Assembly: GCA_036941025.1 (NCBI GenBank)
Contig: JAYMNP010000001.1
Span: 4,148,296 to 4,212,295, forward strand
Length of the DNA: 64,000 bases
Direction: 5' to 3'
DNA from: Lachnospiraceae bacterium JLR.KK002
GTDB taxonomy: Bacteria > Bacillota > Clostridia > Lachnospirales > Lachnospiraceae
The notes under the pieces are model-generated. The model was not told where the DNA came from. It saw only the letters and a list, made by a program, of their open reading frames with translations, and made no database searches. This document shows, one piece after another, positions 8,952 through 17,234 of the stretch; positions within the stretch are counted from its first letter, which is position 1, and each line of letters opens with the position of its first letter. A program made the translations under genes and the position numbers.

Positions 8952-9488
8952 ATGAATGTAAATGGAATAGGGGCAGCAGGGTATCCGGCATGGCAGGGAG
9001 CGAGAAAGGCAGAAAGCAGTACGAAAGGCGGCTTTGGGGCAAATGTGCAGGGTGCAAAAAATGTAGTACATATTGACCCTGACGCAGTATTTTCTATCCA
9101 TCATGTAAAGACAGGAGAAAGCGCAAATGTATACCGGGCGGATGATTATTCAGAAGATAATCCGGTTTACCTCGTGAAAGGCACTGACAAAAACGGAAAT
9201 GAATACGAGCAGACGGTGGATGTGAGCAAGGTAAATCCAAATAGCTGCTCTTATACGGAGCTGCTTGCGTTAAATGCGCATACAGGGAATAGATCGGACA
9301 GTAATTTTATGACCATGTCGATATTAAAGGATAAGATGGGCGGTACTTCCTACCACGAAAAAACGGATTATATGACGATGGCACACGAACTTATGAATGA
9401 TATGAAAACGCTTGGAAATTGGGACGGATATTTGCGGTATAACAAATGGATCAATGACATTATGACTTTCTGCAAAAGCAAATTATAA
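8952..9488 (+). CDS. Array protein, family C (N-module MNVNGIGAAGYP)
   Basis: 178 aa, ATG eight bases after the TGGAGG at 8938-8943. N-module MNVNGIGAAGYPAWQGARK, then the family C core in divergent form: DDYSEDNPVYLVKGTDKNGN, VDVSKVNPNSCSYTELLALN, and a C-terminal MNDMKTLGNWDGYLRYNKW helix. It is shorter than the 192-198 aa paralogues. Unknown function. Confidence 0.8.
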   Translation: MNVNGIGAAGYPAWQGARKAESSTKGGFGANVQGAKNVVHIDPDAVFSIHHVKTGESANVYRADDYSEDNPVYLVKGTDKNGNEYEQTVDVSKVNPNSCSYTELLALNAHTGNRSDSNFMTMSILKDKMGGTSYHEKTDYMTMAHELMNDMKTLGNWDGYLRYNKWINDIMTFCKSKL

Positions 9489-9516
9489 TTGAAAACAGCC
9501 TGCCCACGGACACGTA

Positions 9517-9588
9517 TTCCCGATAAACTACAGCCTGACAAAGCAGGTCGGACATCCCCGGCGTTCCGATAAGTTAGGGAATCGGGGA
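9517..9588 (+). repeat. Type II structured intergenic element, copy a
   Basis: Outer arms CCCGAT and ATCGGG pair; between them lie CCTGACAAAGCAGG (small hairpin) and CATCCCCGG. Compare 12980, 13866, 14249, 27925 and 28264. Confidence 0.75.
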
Positions 9589-9607
9589 GCCGGGAGAGGA
9601 TATATCT

Positions 9608-10033
9608 ATGAAAGAATGTATAAAGAACCGGGTACATGAATTGTACTGGAATGATGATGTAAATTGTGCCAGGACAGCAATCATATGTTTGAGTGAATTA
9701 TTTGAAACTGCCATTGAACAGCAAATTATCTGGTCTGCGGTTGGATTGCATGGTGCCGGAGGTTATAGGGCACAGTGCGGCTTAGTTGAAGGCACACTTA
9801 TGTTTATAGGCATTTATCTTCATAAGATGGGGAAAACAGAAGATGAAATTGTATCTGCCTGCTATAACTTTGCGTCTGATTTTGAAAAAACATTTTGTTC
9901 ATTAAGATGTTTTGAACTACGCCCTATGGGATTTTCAGAAAATGATCCGCCACATATGTGTGAAAATTTGACTTGTAGAGGGATTGAATTTGCGCACCAA
10001 TATATTTTGGAGATTACACAAAGGGGCATATGA
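9608..10033 (+). CDS. C_GCAxxG_C_C family redox protein
   Basis: 141 aa. NCARTAI near the start, the glycine-rich GLHGAGGYRAQCGLVEGTL block, and later cysteines (SACYN, CSLRC, CENLTC) match the probable redox-active C_GCAxxG_C_C family, small cytosolic proteins whose cysteines are thought to bind metal or cycle as disulfides. The length is normal for the family. It is unrelated to its neighbours and is preceded by a type II element, so it sits in the array as an independent unit. The exact substrate is unknown even for the family. Confidence 0.8.
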   Translation: MKECIKNRVHELYWNDDVNCARTAIICLSELFETAIEQQIIWSAVGLHGAGGYRAQCGLVEGTLMFIGIYLHKMGKTEDEIVSACYNFASDFEKTFCSLRCFELRPMGFSENDPPHMCENLTCRGIEFAHQYILEITQRGI

Positions 10034-10056
10034 GGCTTTGAATGATAGAGGAACTA
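10022..10056 (+). repeat. Type I element, degenerate copy
   Basis: GGGGCATATGAGGCTTTGAA followed by TGATAGAGGAACTACAG follows the type I consensus with the paired arms largely lost. It overlaps the end of the preceding gene. Confidence 0.5.
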
Positions 10057-10088
10057 CAGGTAAGATTTTTGTAGAGGAGGATGATATT

Positions 10089-10781
10089 ATGGCAATGGAG
10101 ATTAAGGGGAATCTTCCTGACTATGGAGTCAGGAAGCAGAATTACAGCAATTTGGAACAGGTTAATACAGATAAAGAAGTGCGGACAAAAGCAGTAAAGA
10201 AGGAAACGGAAAAGAAAAGCACATACGGGAGCAGACGGGAATATTCAGAATATCTGAATCATAAATATGCCTGCCTGACACCAACAAAGGACAGTTCCGT
10301 GACAATCAATTCCAGCCTGCTTTCAAAGGCGGCATCTAATCCCAAAACGGCTGAATGGCTGGAGAATACGCTTTCCCAAATGCCGGACTGTATCAATAAG
10401 ATATGTGAAAATTCTGCTAAAAATGGGGCGAGGCTGGTCAGTCTGGAAATCAGCATAGACAGCGAGGACTGTATTACGACAAAGTGCGTAGGTGTTTTTG
10501 AAGCTGACCCCGGTACAGAGGAGTCCAAGAAAATGGCAGAGGAGGCGAGAGCCAGAAATAAAGAGCGTAAAGAGGAATGGGAAAAGCTGCTTGAAAAGAA
10601 TAAGGAAAAGAAGGCTGGGCAGGAGAAGCTGGAAGAAAAGAAAGATGGCAGGCAGTATGATATTACTGTAATGGGAACGGATATGGGAAAAGTTACAGAG
10701 AACTTGATAAGTAAAATTGGCAGGGGTAATAGTTCCATATCCACAGTACCGACAGTGACAGGCTTTGATTTAAAAGTGTAA
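10089..10781 (+). CDS. Array protein, family B (N-module MAMEIKGNLPDYG)
   Basis: 230 aa. AGGAGG at 10075-10080 supports ATG 10089. The first 18 codons and the leader (CTACAGGTAAGATTTTT) repeat those of the gene at 2010. The body (VTINSSLLSKAASNPKTAEW) matches the gene at 5723 instead. A charged helix KERKEEWEKLLEKNKEKK precedes the tail GTDMGKVTENLIS...VTGFDLKV. It therefore looks like a recombinant of two relatives. Function unknown. Confidence 0.8.
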   Translation: MAMEIKGNLPDYGVRKQNYSNLEQVNTDKEVRTKAVKKETEKKSTYGSRREYSEYLNHKYACLTPTKDSSVTINSSLLSKAASNPKTAEWLENTLSQMPDCINKICENSAKNGARLVSLEISIDSEDCITTKCVGVFEADPGTEESKKMAEEARARNKERKEEWEKLLEKNKEKKAGQEKLEEKKDGRQYDITVMGTDMGKVTENLISKIGRGNSSISTVPTVTGFDLKV

Positions 10782-10813
10782 ATATTATATCAAAAAATGG
10801 AGGATATTTGAAA

Positions 10814-11578
10814 ATGAGTGTGAATGGAATTGGAAGCAATTATTGTTATATGGGGACTGCTGTAAATCATATGCAGGAAAAGGCATCTGATACGAATGCA
10901 GGCAGGAAAGTGACGCAACAGCCAGTTAATCTCTCTATTTCTGATGAGGGAAGAAATATGCTGCGGGAAATGGTAAATAAATTTGAACCTGATTCGGATT
11001 ATGTCAATGCAAGGGAGCTGACAATACAAAATACAAATGAGGTTGCATGGGAACATTATACGGCAATGAGGGGAATCAGCAGCCAGACATTAAAAGATGG
11101 GAACTATAATGTGGAAGATGTAATGAAATCAATCATGGATACATATGAGGCGCGTTATAATGAAATCGTAAAAAAACATGAAAAGGGAGACCGTGAAGTT
11201 TCTTACGAACTTACGGGGAAAAGGTCTCTTACGCTTGAAGAAGATTTGGCTGGGCTGGATGAGGCTTTTAAGATGCGTCTGGCAAATCTGGAAGGATATA
11301 TTACCTGTCAGCAGACAAACAAAGCCTTTGAAAATCCGGACAGTTCATGGTTTTTCAATAGAAACGGTTCTCAAAATGAAGGAGAAGAACAAGACAGGAT
11401 TCAGCTTTTTGACACAGAATACCGGGATTTGGCAGTATCAATCATGGAACAGACAAGAGAAAAGTTTTTGGCGGCTTTTAAGAGTTTTGGCTACAAAAAA
11501 GGAACAGCGTTAGACATATTCGCAAATGTATTGAAAGAGAATATAAACTTTGCGGCAAAAACAAATAATTTATTGTAG
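10814..11578 (+). CDS. Array protein with SVNGIGSNY N-module, unknown body
   Basis: 254 aa, ATG after TGGAGGATATTTGAAA. N-terminus MSVNGIGSNYCYMGTAVNH. A QPVNLSISDEGRNMLREM stretch (about 36-53) recalls the VSIS motif of the gene at 6910. The rest is helical with acidic patches (LTLEEDLAGLDEAFKMRL) and ends in FANVLKENINFAAKTNNLL. No signal peptide, no membrane helix, no known fold recognised. Confidence 0.75.
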   Translation: MSVNGIGSNYCYMGTAVNHMQEKASDTNAGRKVTQQPVNLSISDEGRNMLREMVNKFEPDSDYVNARELTIQNTNEVAWEHYTAMRGISSQTLKDGNYNVEDVMKSIMDTYEARYNEIVKKHEKGDREVSYELTGKRSLTLEEDLAGLDEAFKMRLANLEGYITCQQTNKAFENPDSSWFFNRNGSQNEGEEQDRIQLFDTEYRDLAVSIMEQTREKFLAAFKSFGYKKGTALDIFANVLKENINFAAKTNNLL

Positions 11579-11675
11579 TGCAAAGGTTATTATGAAAATG
11601 ATTATGGGCATTTATTGTTTAGCGGATGAAAGGCAGTTCCACAAATTATTTTAGAGTTTGGAGGGAAAAGAAAGT

Positions 11676-12347
11676 ATGCCAATTAGTATTTTAAATTATC
11701 CGGTACATTTGCAGGAAGGGCTTAAACTTAATAGAGAGTGCGTGAAGTCTAAGGGAAGCCAAAATGAAGACCGGAAAGTATTTCACAGGGATTCCTTAGA
11801 AGTTTCCCAATTATCGAAAAACAGGGAAATCATAACGGATAAAATAAAGCATACGGTAGTGCAGTCGGCTGCATCGTTCAGCGATATGAGAGCTGGAATC
11901 TTAAAAGAAATCAGGGAAGAAAAAGGGCAGTATGGTTATCACGATGTAGTGAATGCCTGCGGGTTGAGCTATGCAAGACTGTATTCAGAAATCGAACTGC
12001 GTCATGAAAATGAACAGTATTATAAGACAGATGGGACGCCGCTGACAAAGGAAGAAGAGACAGAATGGCTGGATATGCAGTATGGGCAGGAAGTGGAGTG
12101 GCAGAAGTCCTGTGCCAGAATAGCGGCACAAGGGCAGGCATTTCAGGGAAATATTTCGGAAACGCCGACAAAAGAGATGGAAGAATTGGAAGCTGCTTTT
12201 TATCAGGCGAAGGATGCTTATATGAAGTTGCACCATGAAAGCAAACAGGATGGGAGGCCGCTTGCTTTGCAGAATTTTGTTTTTGGGAACAGCCGGATGT
12301 ATGAAGTGCTGGACAGATTAGGAAATTTGCAGGAGAGGGTGGAATAA
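11676..12347 (+). CDS. Array protein, unknown family
   Basis: 223 aa. GGAGGG at 11660-11665 selects ATG 11676. Starts MPISILNYPVHLQEGLKLNR and has a DSLEVSQLSKNREI segment in the position where its neighbours have VSIS motifs. The remainder is helical (EIRKEE-type, then EMEELEAAFYQAKDAYMKLH). Its stop TAA shares a base with the next ATG (TAATG at 12345), implying coupled translation with the following gene. Confidence 0.75.
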   Translation: MPISILNYPVHLQEGLKLNRECVKSKGSQNEDRKVFHRDSLEVSQLSKNREIITDKIKHTVVQSAASFSDMRAGILKEIREEKGQYGYHDVVNACGLSYARLYSEIELRHENEQYYKTDGTPLTKEEETEWLDMQYGQEVEWQKSCARIAAQGQAFQGNISETPTKEMEELEAAFYQAKDAYMKLHHESKQDGRPLALQNFVFGNSRMYEVLDRLGNLQERVE

Positions 12348-12952
12348 TGCAGGTTAATTCGTCCAATGGCTCATTGCAGAACAGATACTTTTCAGGGACA
12401 GGAAGCATAGGAGGTATCCATCTGCCTGACTTTCATGATAGATATGTTTTCTCCAAAAAGAAAAGCGGCGTCAGTGATGAGGAGTACCGGAGGCAGATCA
12501 GGGAACAGGCTTATAAGGATTTTGAAAAAGGGCAGTTCCAAAACAAATCCGAAGGATTTAATAAGCTGATGAAAAGTTACACATCGGAAGTGTCCCCGGA
12601 CAGAAAGGGAATCATCACTTCCGGGCTGAAAGCCGTTTCAAAGAACAGGAAGAATGTGCCTAAGCCCATAGACATTGTGGCAACGCTGCTTGAAGGGAAA
12701 GTGAAATATCAGAAACTGCCATCAGGAAACAGCGATTACATAGAATTTTACGATAAGAATGGGGAAATGGTGGCGACTTATTCCAATAATGGGTGGACGA
12801 TGTATACCACCAATGCGGAGGCATCCAGACAGACGGAAATGTGCATGATCTATAATGAGGCATGGGGAAACGCAAAGAGGGGCATTCCGCTGGCGGGTGA
12901 AGAAGCGGTGGGTGTGGAAAATCCGCAGAATAGTTTTGACGCTAAAGCATAG
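12347..12952 (+). CDS. Array protein, unknown family, coupled to upstream gene
   Basis: 201 aa, starting inside the previous stop codon. Low-complexity N-terminus MQVNSSNGSLQNRYFSGTG, then a DEEYRRQIREQAYKDFEKGQ helix, and a compact beta-looking block YIEFYDKNGEMVATYSNNGW followed by TMYTTNAEASRQTEMCMIYN. No export signal. The coupling suggests the two products act together or must be made in equal amounts. No family recognised. Confidence 0.75.
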   Translation: MQVNSSNGSLQNRYFSGTGSIGGIHLPDFHDRYVFSKKKSGVSDEEYRRQIREQAYKDFEKGQFQNKSEGFNKLMKSYTSEVSPDRKGIITSGLKAVSKNRKNVPKPIDIVATLLEGKVKYQKLPSGNSDYIEFYDKNGEMVATYSNNGWTMYTTNAEASRQTEMCMIYNEAWGNAKRGIPLAGEEAVGVENPQNSFDAKA

Positions 12953-12979
12953 CAGAAAATAAATTTTACGGTTTCATAT

Positions 12980-13050
12980 CCCCGATAAGCTACAACCTGA
13001 CAAGGCAGGGCAGGCATCCCCGGTTTTCCGGCAGATTGGGAAATTGCGGG
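12980..13050 (+). repeat. Type II structured intergenic element, copy b
   Basis: CCCCGATAAGCTACAACCTG opens it; CCCCG can pair with CGGGG at the end, and an inner CCTGACAAGGCAGG hairpin follows. Sits between an array gene and the tautomerase gene. Confidence 0.75.
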
Positions 13051-13079
13051 GTTTTAGGACAATAGGAAGGAGAGATAAA

Positions 13080-13289
13080 ATGCCTTATATTTCAGTCGAA
13101 AGTGGAGCTTTATCAGATGGTCAAAAGGAGGAACTGATAAAACGGTTGACGGAAGTGTCTTCCGAAATTATGAAAGTGCCGCAAGAATTTTTTGTTACAA
13201 CAATTAAGGAAGTGCCGGACAAAAATTTTGGCATTGGAGGCAAAACGATTGATAAAGTAAAAGCAGAGTATATACAGACACATAAATGA
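13080..13289 (+). CDS. 4-oxalocrotonate tautomerase family protein
   Basis: 69 aa; AAGGAGAG just upstream fixes ATG 13080. It begins Met-Pro-Tyr-Ile-Ser-Val, giving the N-terminal proline that acts as the catalytic base in this family, and the LSDGQKEELIKRLTEVSSEI helix and VPQEFFVTTIKEVPDKNFGIGG strand-turn fit the 60-70 aa beta-alpha-beta tautomerase fold. These enzymes form hexamers in the cytosol and interconvert enol and keto acids; the substrate here cannot be told. It lies alone between repeat elements. Confidence 0.88.
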   Translation: MPYISVESGALSDGQKEELIKRLTEVSSEIMKVPQEFFVTTIKEVPDKNFGIGGKTIDKVKAEYIQTHK

Positions 13290-13372
13290 TTTTCGGGAGG
13301 AAAGGGCGGCTTTGTGTAAATGGATTAAGGATAGCTGGAGGAAAATAGGCGCAGAGGAATATAGGAGGGATA

Positions 13373-13840
13373 ATGAATCATACAGTTTTAGAATTTGAAT
13401 GTGTCGGCATGGATAATGGAGGGAAATTTCCAATCGAATATACCGGGCGGGGGCAGGACATATCGCCGGAATTTGTCATTAAAAATTTATCGTCAGATGC
13501 AAAGACGCTTGCTATTACATTAGAGGATATATCCCACCCGATTAAAAACTTTACGCACTGGCTTATTTGGAATATTCCTGCCGCTGACAGGATAAAGGGG
13601 GATATTCCGACAGGCAGGATTGTGCCAGCGTTAGGGAATGCCTGTCAGGGCATAGGATACGGTATTCATCGGTATGCAGGCCCGAAGCCGCCGAAAGGGA
13701 GAAAGCATACTTACCGCTTTACAGTTTATTCCTTAGACTGTGAAATGAACATAAGCGCCAATTCCATGAAAAGAAATTTTCTGAAGAAGGCAGAAAAGCA
13801 TATCATTCAAAAAGGCAGTATTGTTGGTGACTTTGAATAA
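13373..13840 (+). CDS. YbhB/YbcL-type PEBP family protein
   Basis: 155 aa. Matches bacterial phosphatidylethanolamine-binding-protein relatives: YTGRGQDISPEF near the start, LEDISHPIKNFTHWLIWNIP (the D-P / H-W ligand-pocket motifs), and YGIHRYAGPKPPKGRKHTYR. The family binds small anions or phospho-ligands; bacterial roles are poorly defined. No signal peptide, so it is cytosolic. Starts 83 bases after the tautomerase gene with AGGAGGG before the ATG. Confidence 0.9.
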   Translation: MNHTVLEFECVGMDNGGKFPIEYTGRGQDISPEFVIKNLSSDAKTLAITLEDISHPIKNFTHWLIWNIPAADRIKGDIPTGRIVPALGNACQGIGYGIHRYAGPKPPKGRKHTYRFTVYSLDCEMNISANSMKRNFLKKAEKHIIQKGSIVGDFE

Positions 13841-13865
13841 GAAATAAATTTCAACGGCTTTATAT

Positions 13866-13940
13866 CCATAATATGCTACAGCTTGGCAAGGCAGGGGCAG
13901 TCAATCCCGTCATTATGGAAGATTGGGGAATTGGGGAGCA
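13866..13940 (+). repeat. Type II structured intergenic element, copy c
   Basis: Here the outer arms are CCATAAT (13866) and ATTATGG (13912), a changed but still fully paired version, followed by the usual GATTGGGGAATTGGGGAGCA tail that runs directly into a type I hairpin. Confidence 0.7.
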
Positions 13941-13959
13941 GGGGCGGTTCTGATTGACA
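13936..13959 (+). repeat. Type I element, degenerate copy fused to type II
   Basis: GAGCAGGGGCGGTTCTGATT followed by GACAAAGAGGCG. Shows that type II and type I form one composite element. Confidence 0.5.
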
Positions 13960-14021
13960 AAGAGGCGTTTTTTCTTTGCTTGGATTGGGAATTTAAAAGG
14001 TGAGAATATCAAGGAGGTTTT

Positions 14022-14231
14022 ATGCGTAAATGTATTCGCTGTGGCAACTCAATGATTGAGGGCTGTGGGATAAAAGTAAAAGGTGGAGCATACGGGATTG
14101 TTTTGACAGATAATGAGAATAAGTGGTGGGGCGGGCGTATAGGTGAACCCAAAGTTGTAATCTGCCCTAATTGCGGTGAAGTTTCTATTTATCTGGAAAA
14201 TATGGAAAAGTTAAAAAATAATGAGAAATAA
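14022..14231 (+). CDS. Small zinc-ribbon protein
   Basis: 69 aa, with AAGGAGG before the ATG. Two knuckles CIRC (residues 4-7) and CPNC (about 48-51) form a four-cysteine zinc site around a GGAYGIVLTDNENKWWGGR strand region. Similar small zinc ribbons are common in Firmicutes, often annotated as nucleic-acid binding without proof. Flanked by type II elements on both sides. Confidence 0.75.
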   Translation: MRKCIRCGNSMIEGCGIKVKGGAYGIVLTDNENKWWGGRIGEPKVVICPNCGEVSIYLENMEKLKNNEK

Positions 14232-14248
14232 AACTATTGGCTCCATAT

Positions 14249-14320
14249 CCGCAATAAGCCACAGAGGACTGACAGGGCAGGCATCCCCGGCGTTTCGGAA
14301 GATTGGGGAATCGGGGAGCA
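14249..14320 (+). repeat. Type II structured intergenic element, copy d
   Basis: CCGCAATAAGCCACAG, inner CTGACAGGGCAG hairpin, then CATCCCCGG and GATTGGGGAATCGGGGAGCA. The outer arms pair with one mismatch. A shortened type I follows (GTGCGGCCTAATGAGCCG). Confidence 0.7.
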
Positions 14321-14369
14321 GTGCGGCCTAATGAGCCGTAATATTGAAAACAATGGAGGGATTTTAGAA

Positions 14370-15914
14370 ATGGGAATCAGTAATGTGAATGACCAGACTT
14401 TTGCATATGGAGCGGCTTTCAGGAACAAGCCAATATTCTTTATGACGGGAAAAGAGACAGAAGCATTTTTTAATGGGAAGATGCGCAGGAACATGGAGCT
14501 GCGGGAGGATACCTGTACCCTTAGCAGCAATCATACATACCGCAGGCAGCATACTGTCTATGAGGTTTCTGACAGGGATAAAGGCAGCGCATTCCTGGAT
14601 TTGAATTTTCTGATCAAGGATGAGACCAGCAGCCTAAAAGGAAACCTCAGTGATGATAAAGATGTGGATTTTTATAATTTTTCCATCCCATTTATGAGTA
14701 TGCAGAGGAATTACTTTAGCGTTGAGGCTTATCTGGATATGCCGGAGGGGTGCGATTATGACCTTACCTTGTATGACGAATACGGCAATCAGGTAGGAAA
14801 GGCAGAGTGGGACGGGGAAGGCCGGAAGAAGCTGAACATCCCGAATTGGGATATTGACACCAATAAATACTGCCTTAAAGTGGAAAAGGGAAACGGGGAG
14901 GAGGTTTCCCCGGATGATTATTACAAGATCAGTTTCCATGTTTCTGAAAATAAGGAGCATGAAAAGACGGATGCCGTCAGGGAAGCATATGGGAATCTCC
15001 ATAATGCATACAGCCGGAAGGATGAAAACTGGCGGGAGTATCTTGATAAATATAATGCCGTCTTAAAGGAGACGGAGCAGAATTACAGGAAAGAGCTGGA
15101 GCAGCTCCAACAGAAACAGTTTGACAGCCTGCCGGAAGAAAAGAAGTATAAGGGCGGGCGTACCGTGGATGAACTGCTTAAGGACATGGCGGAGGGGAAG
15201 GACTTAAACGGTGCGGAACTGGAGTATGTGAAGATTTTTGCCAACCTGAAAGACATGGAAAAGGCGCAGAATAAAGCGGAGCTGAAAAACAGCTTTTCAA
15301 ATGATTTCGTTAAGGATTTGGAGGGGTTGGGTATTTCCCGTGACGACATAGAGGGTATGCGTGTAAGGATTGGGAGCAATGGGGATGTGGCCGTGGACGG
15401 GATAGAGGATAGAGCCGTCCGGGAACAGGTACGGAAACTGATAGATGAAAAATACGGTGACCGGATGTACCAGTATTACATAGGGATTGCGGACAGCGTG
15501 GGGAATCTGCCCTCTAATGCATACAAATATGCTACGGACGTGCAGGAAGTCCGGCGTTACCTGAAAGGGGTTACGGGAGAGGATATTTCATTAGAAAATC
15601 TTTATCTGACACCAGACGGGAAGATCGGAGGGCTGCCGGAGAAAGCTGCCAGCCTGATCAATAAGACAAAGGACAATGCCAAGATCGAACGGATGAAGGA
15701 TGCGCTGGTGGATATCATAGGGAATATCAGGATAAGCGGCGGTCTGGGAATTCCCGATTTTACTTCACAGTTCCAGTTTAAGGACGGGGCGTTCTCCGTG
15801 GCGGACAGCGGTTTTGCGGTGGATATGGGCGCACTGGATGGCCGTCTGACCCCACAATCTTCTGGCAATATGTATTCCGATATGTATAAATATCAGTTCA
15901 GAAAAGTGTTGTAA
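14370..15914 (+). CDS. Large array protein with PPC-like domain, paralogue
   Basis: 514 aa. TGGAGGG at 14354-14360 supports ATG 14370 (MGISNVNDQTFAYGAAFRNK). Residues about 95-205 hold the PPC-like domain (DVDFYNFSIPF, YDLTLYDEYGNQVG, YCLKVEKGNG). A long helical part follows (ETEQNYRKELEQLQQKQFDS), then a block shared with the gene at 578 (ISRDDIEGMRVRIGSNGDV, AVDGIEDRAVREQV). The two PPC proteins sit near opposite ends of the main array. No signal peptide. Function unknown. Confidence 0.75.
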   Translation: MGISNVNDQTFAYGAAFRNKPIFFMTGKETEAFFNGKMRRNMELREDTCTLSSNHTYRRQHTVYEVSDRDKGSAFLDLNFLIKDETSSLKGNLSDDKDVDFYNFSIPFMSMQRNYFSVEAYLDMPEGCDYDLTLYDEYGNQVGKAEWDGEGRKKLNIPNWDIDTNKYCLKVEKGNGEEVSPDDYYKISFHVSENKEHEKTDAVREAYGNLHNAYSRKDENWREYLDKYNAVLKETEQNYRKELEQLQQKQFDSLPEEKKYKGGRTVDELLKDMAEGKDLNGAELEYVKIFANLKDMEKAQNKAELKNSFSNDFVKDLEGLGISRDDIEGMRVRIGSNGDVAVDGIEDRAVREQVRKLIDEKYGDRMYQYYIGIADSVGNLPSNAYKYATDVQEVRRYLKGVTGEDISLENLYLTPDGKIGGLPEKAASLINKTKDNAKIERMKDALVDIIGNIRISGGLGIPDFTSQFQFKDGAFSVADSGFAVDMGALDGRLTPQSSGNMYSDMYKYQFRKVL

Positions 15915-15938
15915 ACAGCAGGCAGGAGGATTAAAAAA

Positions 15939-16436
15939 ATGAGCATAAACGGAATAGGGACAGCAGCTTACTCGATAGAAAGGTATCCGGCGGGAAAAGC
16001 AGAAAAGAGCGCAGAATTTGGGACTGTGGGATTTATGGATATAGCGGCGGAAAAGGCAGCGCAGGATAAAGCAGCCAATCAGGATGAAAAAGCCTTTGAG
16101 ATGGTCGGCAGGGGTGCCCCGCAAGGCGTAAAGGATGCGTGGATGGATGCGGCGAAAGAAGTAAATGCAAATGGCATGGGAATCCGGGGCAACGGAATGA
16201 TGAGCCATATATCGCAGATGATGGTGCAGCGGCTCAACAAACAGCTTAGGGGTGAAACGGAGAATTTTGACATTCTTGGAAATACAGTGGAATCTGCGAT
16301 CCAGGCGACGAAACAGGCACTGTACGATTTGGAGCATCCCGTGGTATATACGCCCAGAAGCATAGAGGTTCAGCAGGCGCGCATGAAAGAAGGGGAATTT
16401 TACAGGGCATTTTTGGAGAAGCTGGAACGGTTATAG
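15939..16436 (+). CDS. Array protein with SINGIGTAAY N-module
   Basis: 165 aa, AGGAGG in the short 24-base gap. MSINGIGTAAYSIERYPAGK is the shared N-module; the body (MMSHISQMMVQRLNKQLRGE, VESAIQATKQALYDLEHP) occurs nowhere else in the window. Soluble, helical. Function unknown. Confidence 0.75.
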   Translation: MSINGIGTAAYSIERYPAGKAEKSAEFGTVGFMDIAAEKAAQDKAANQDEKAFEMVGRGAPQGVKDAWMDAAKEVNANGMGIRGNGMMSHISQMMVQRLNKQLRGETENFDILGNTVESAIQATKQALYDLEHPVVYTPRSIEVQQARMKEGEFYRAFLEKLERL

Positions 16437-16476
16437 ATGCTTTTCCCAATAAGCCACAAGGCGAATAAGACAGAGC

Positions 16477-16506
16477 AGGGGCGGCTCTGAATGCCAGAGG
16501 AGCCGC
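16477..16506 (+). repeat. Type I intergenic element, copy 6
   Basis: A truncated type II start (CCCAATAAGCCACAAG, 16445) precedes the hairpin: GCGG/CCGC, CTCTG/CAGAG, loop AATGC, bulge GAG. Confidence 0.75.
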
Positions 16507-16528
16507 AGTATCGAAGGAGGATTTTAAA

Positions 16529-17209
16529 ATGGCTGTCAGCGGAGTAGGGCAAAATTATTATCAGAACAATATGGAAACAAAGAGGAACACAAAAAATGTA
16601 AACAGTGCGGATAAGTTTGCGCTGGAAAAGACAGGAAGCACGCAGGAATTATCGGAAGCGGAAGAAATGGAACAGTTTAAGAAGGAATTTTACGAAGACC
16701 TGTCTAAAGTTACAAACCACAGGGCGGTGAGCAATGCGGCTGTCAATATCTCGGAGGCTGCATTCAAAGCGATGAAGGAAGACCCGCAATATAGGGAAAA
16801 GGTTCTTTCGCTGATCCAAAGGGATTGGGGAGATTCCTATGCGCCGAGGAACTGTTCCGTGCTGATAACTGTTGGTGCGACATTAAATGAGTACAGGGCG
16901 GATTCATGGCCAGTAGGGTATGATTCGGAATTTGATGTGCGGTCACAGAACAGTTTCTATAAAAGGACGAGTGAAAAGAAAGACAAACAGAAGGAGCTTC
17001 TGGAAGAATATCTGGAAAAGCGGGCGCAGGCTAAGAGACAGCAGCAGGAGCTGTTGGATGAAAAGGCTGCAAAAGCGGAGCAGGAGAGAAGCAGACTGGA
17101 AAAGGCGTGGGCTGGCAGCAGGCAGATGGCGGCGGCATCCAGTGCCTATGAATCAAATATGATGACAGAAACTGCTGTAAACGGCGATTCATTGTTTGGT
17201 TCGTTATAG
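16529..17209 (+). CDS. Array protein, coiled-coil family A
   Basis: 226 aa, AGGAGG nine bases before the ATG. N-module MAVSGVGQNYYQNNMETKR, a divergent middle (AVNISEAAFKAMKEDPQY, VLITVGATLNEY) and the conserved coiled-coil tail (about 155-200). It is 13 kb from the tandem pair at 2880/3645, yet the tail DNA is almost the same, which suggests gene conversion or recent exchange. Function unknown. Confidence 0.85.
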   Translation: MAVSGVGQNYYQNNMETKRNTKNVNSADKFALEKTGSTQELSEAEEMEQFKKEFYEDLSKVTNHRAVSNAAVNISEAAFKAMKEDPQYREKVLSLIQRDWGDSYAPRNCSVLITVGATLNEYRADSWPVGYDSEFDVRSQNSFYKRTSEKKDKQKELLEEYLEKRAQAKRQQQELLDEKAAKAEQERSRLEKAWAGSRQMAAASSAYESNMMTETAVNGDSLFGSL

Positions 17210-17234
17210 TAAAGCAATGGAGGAGATTAAGGAA

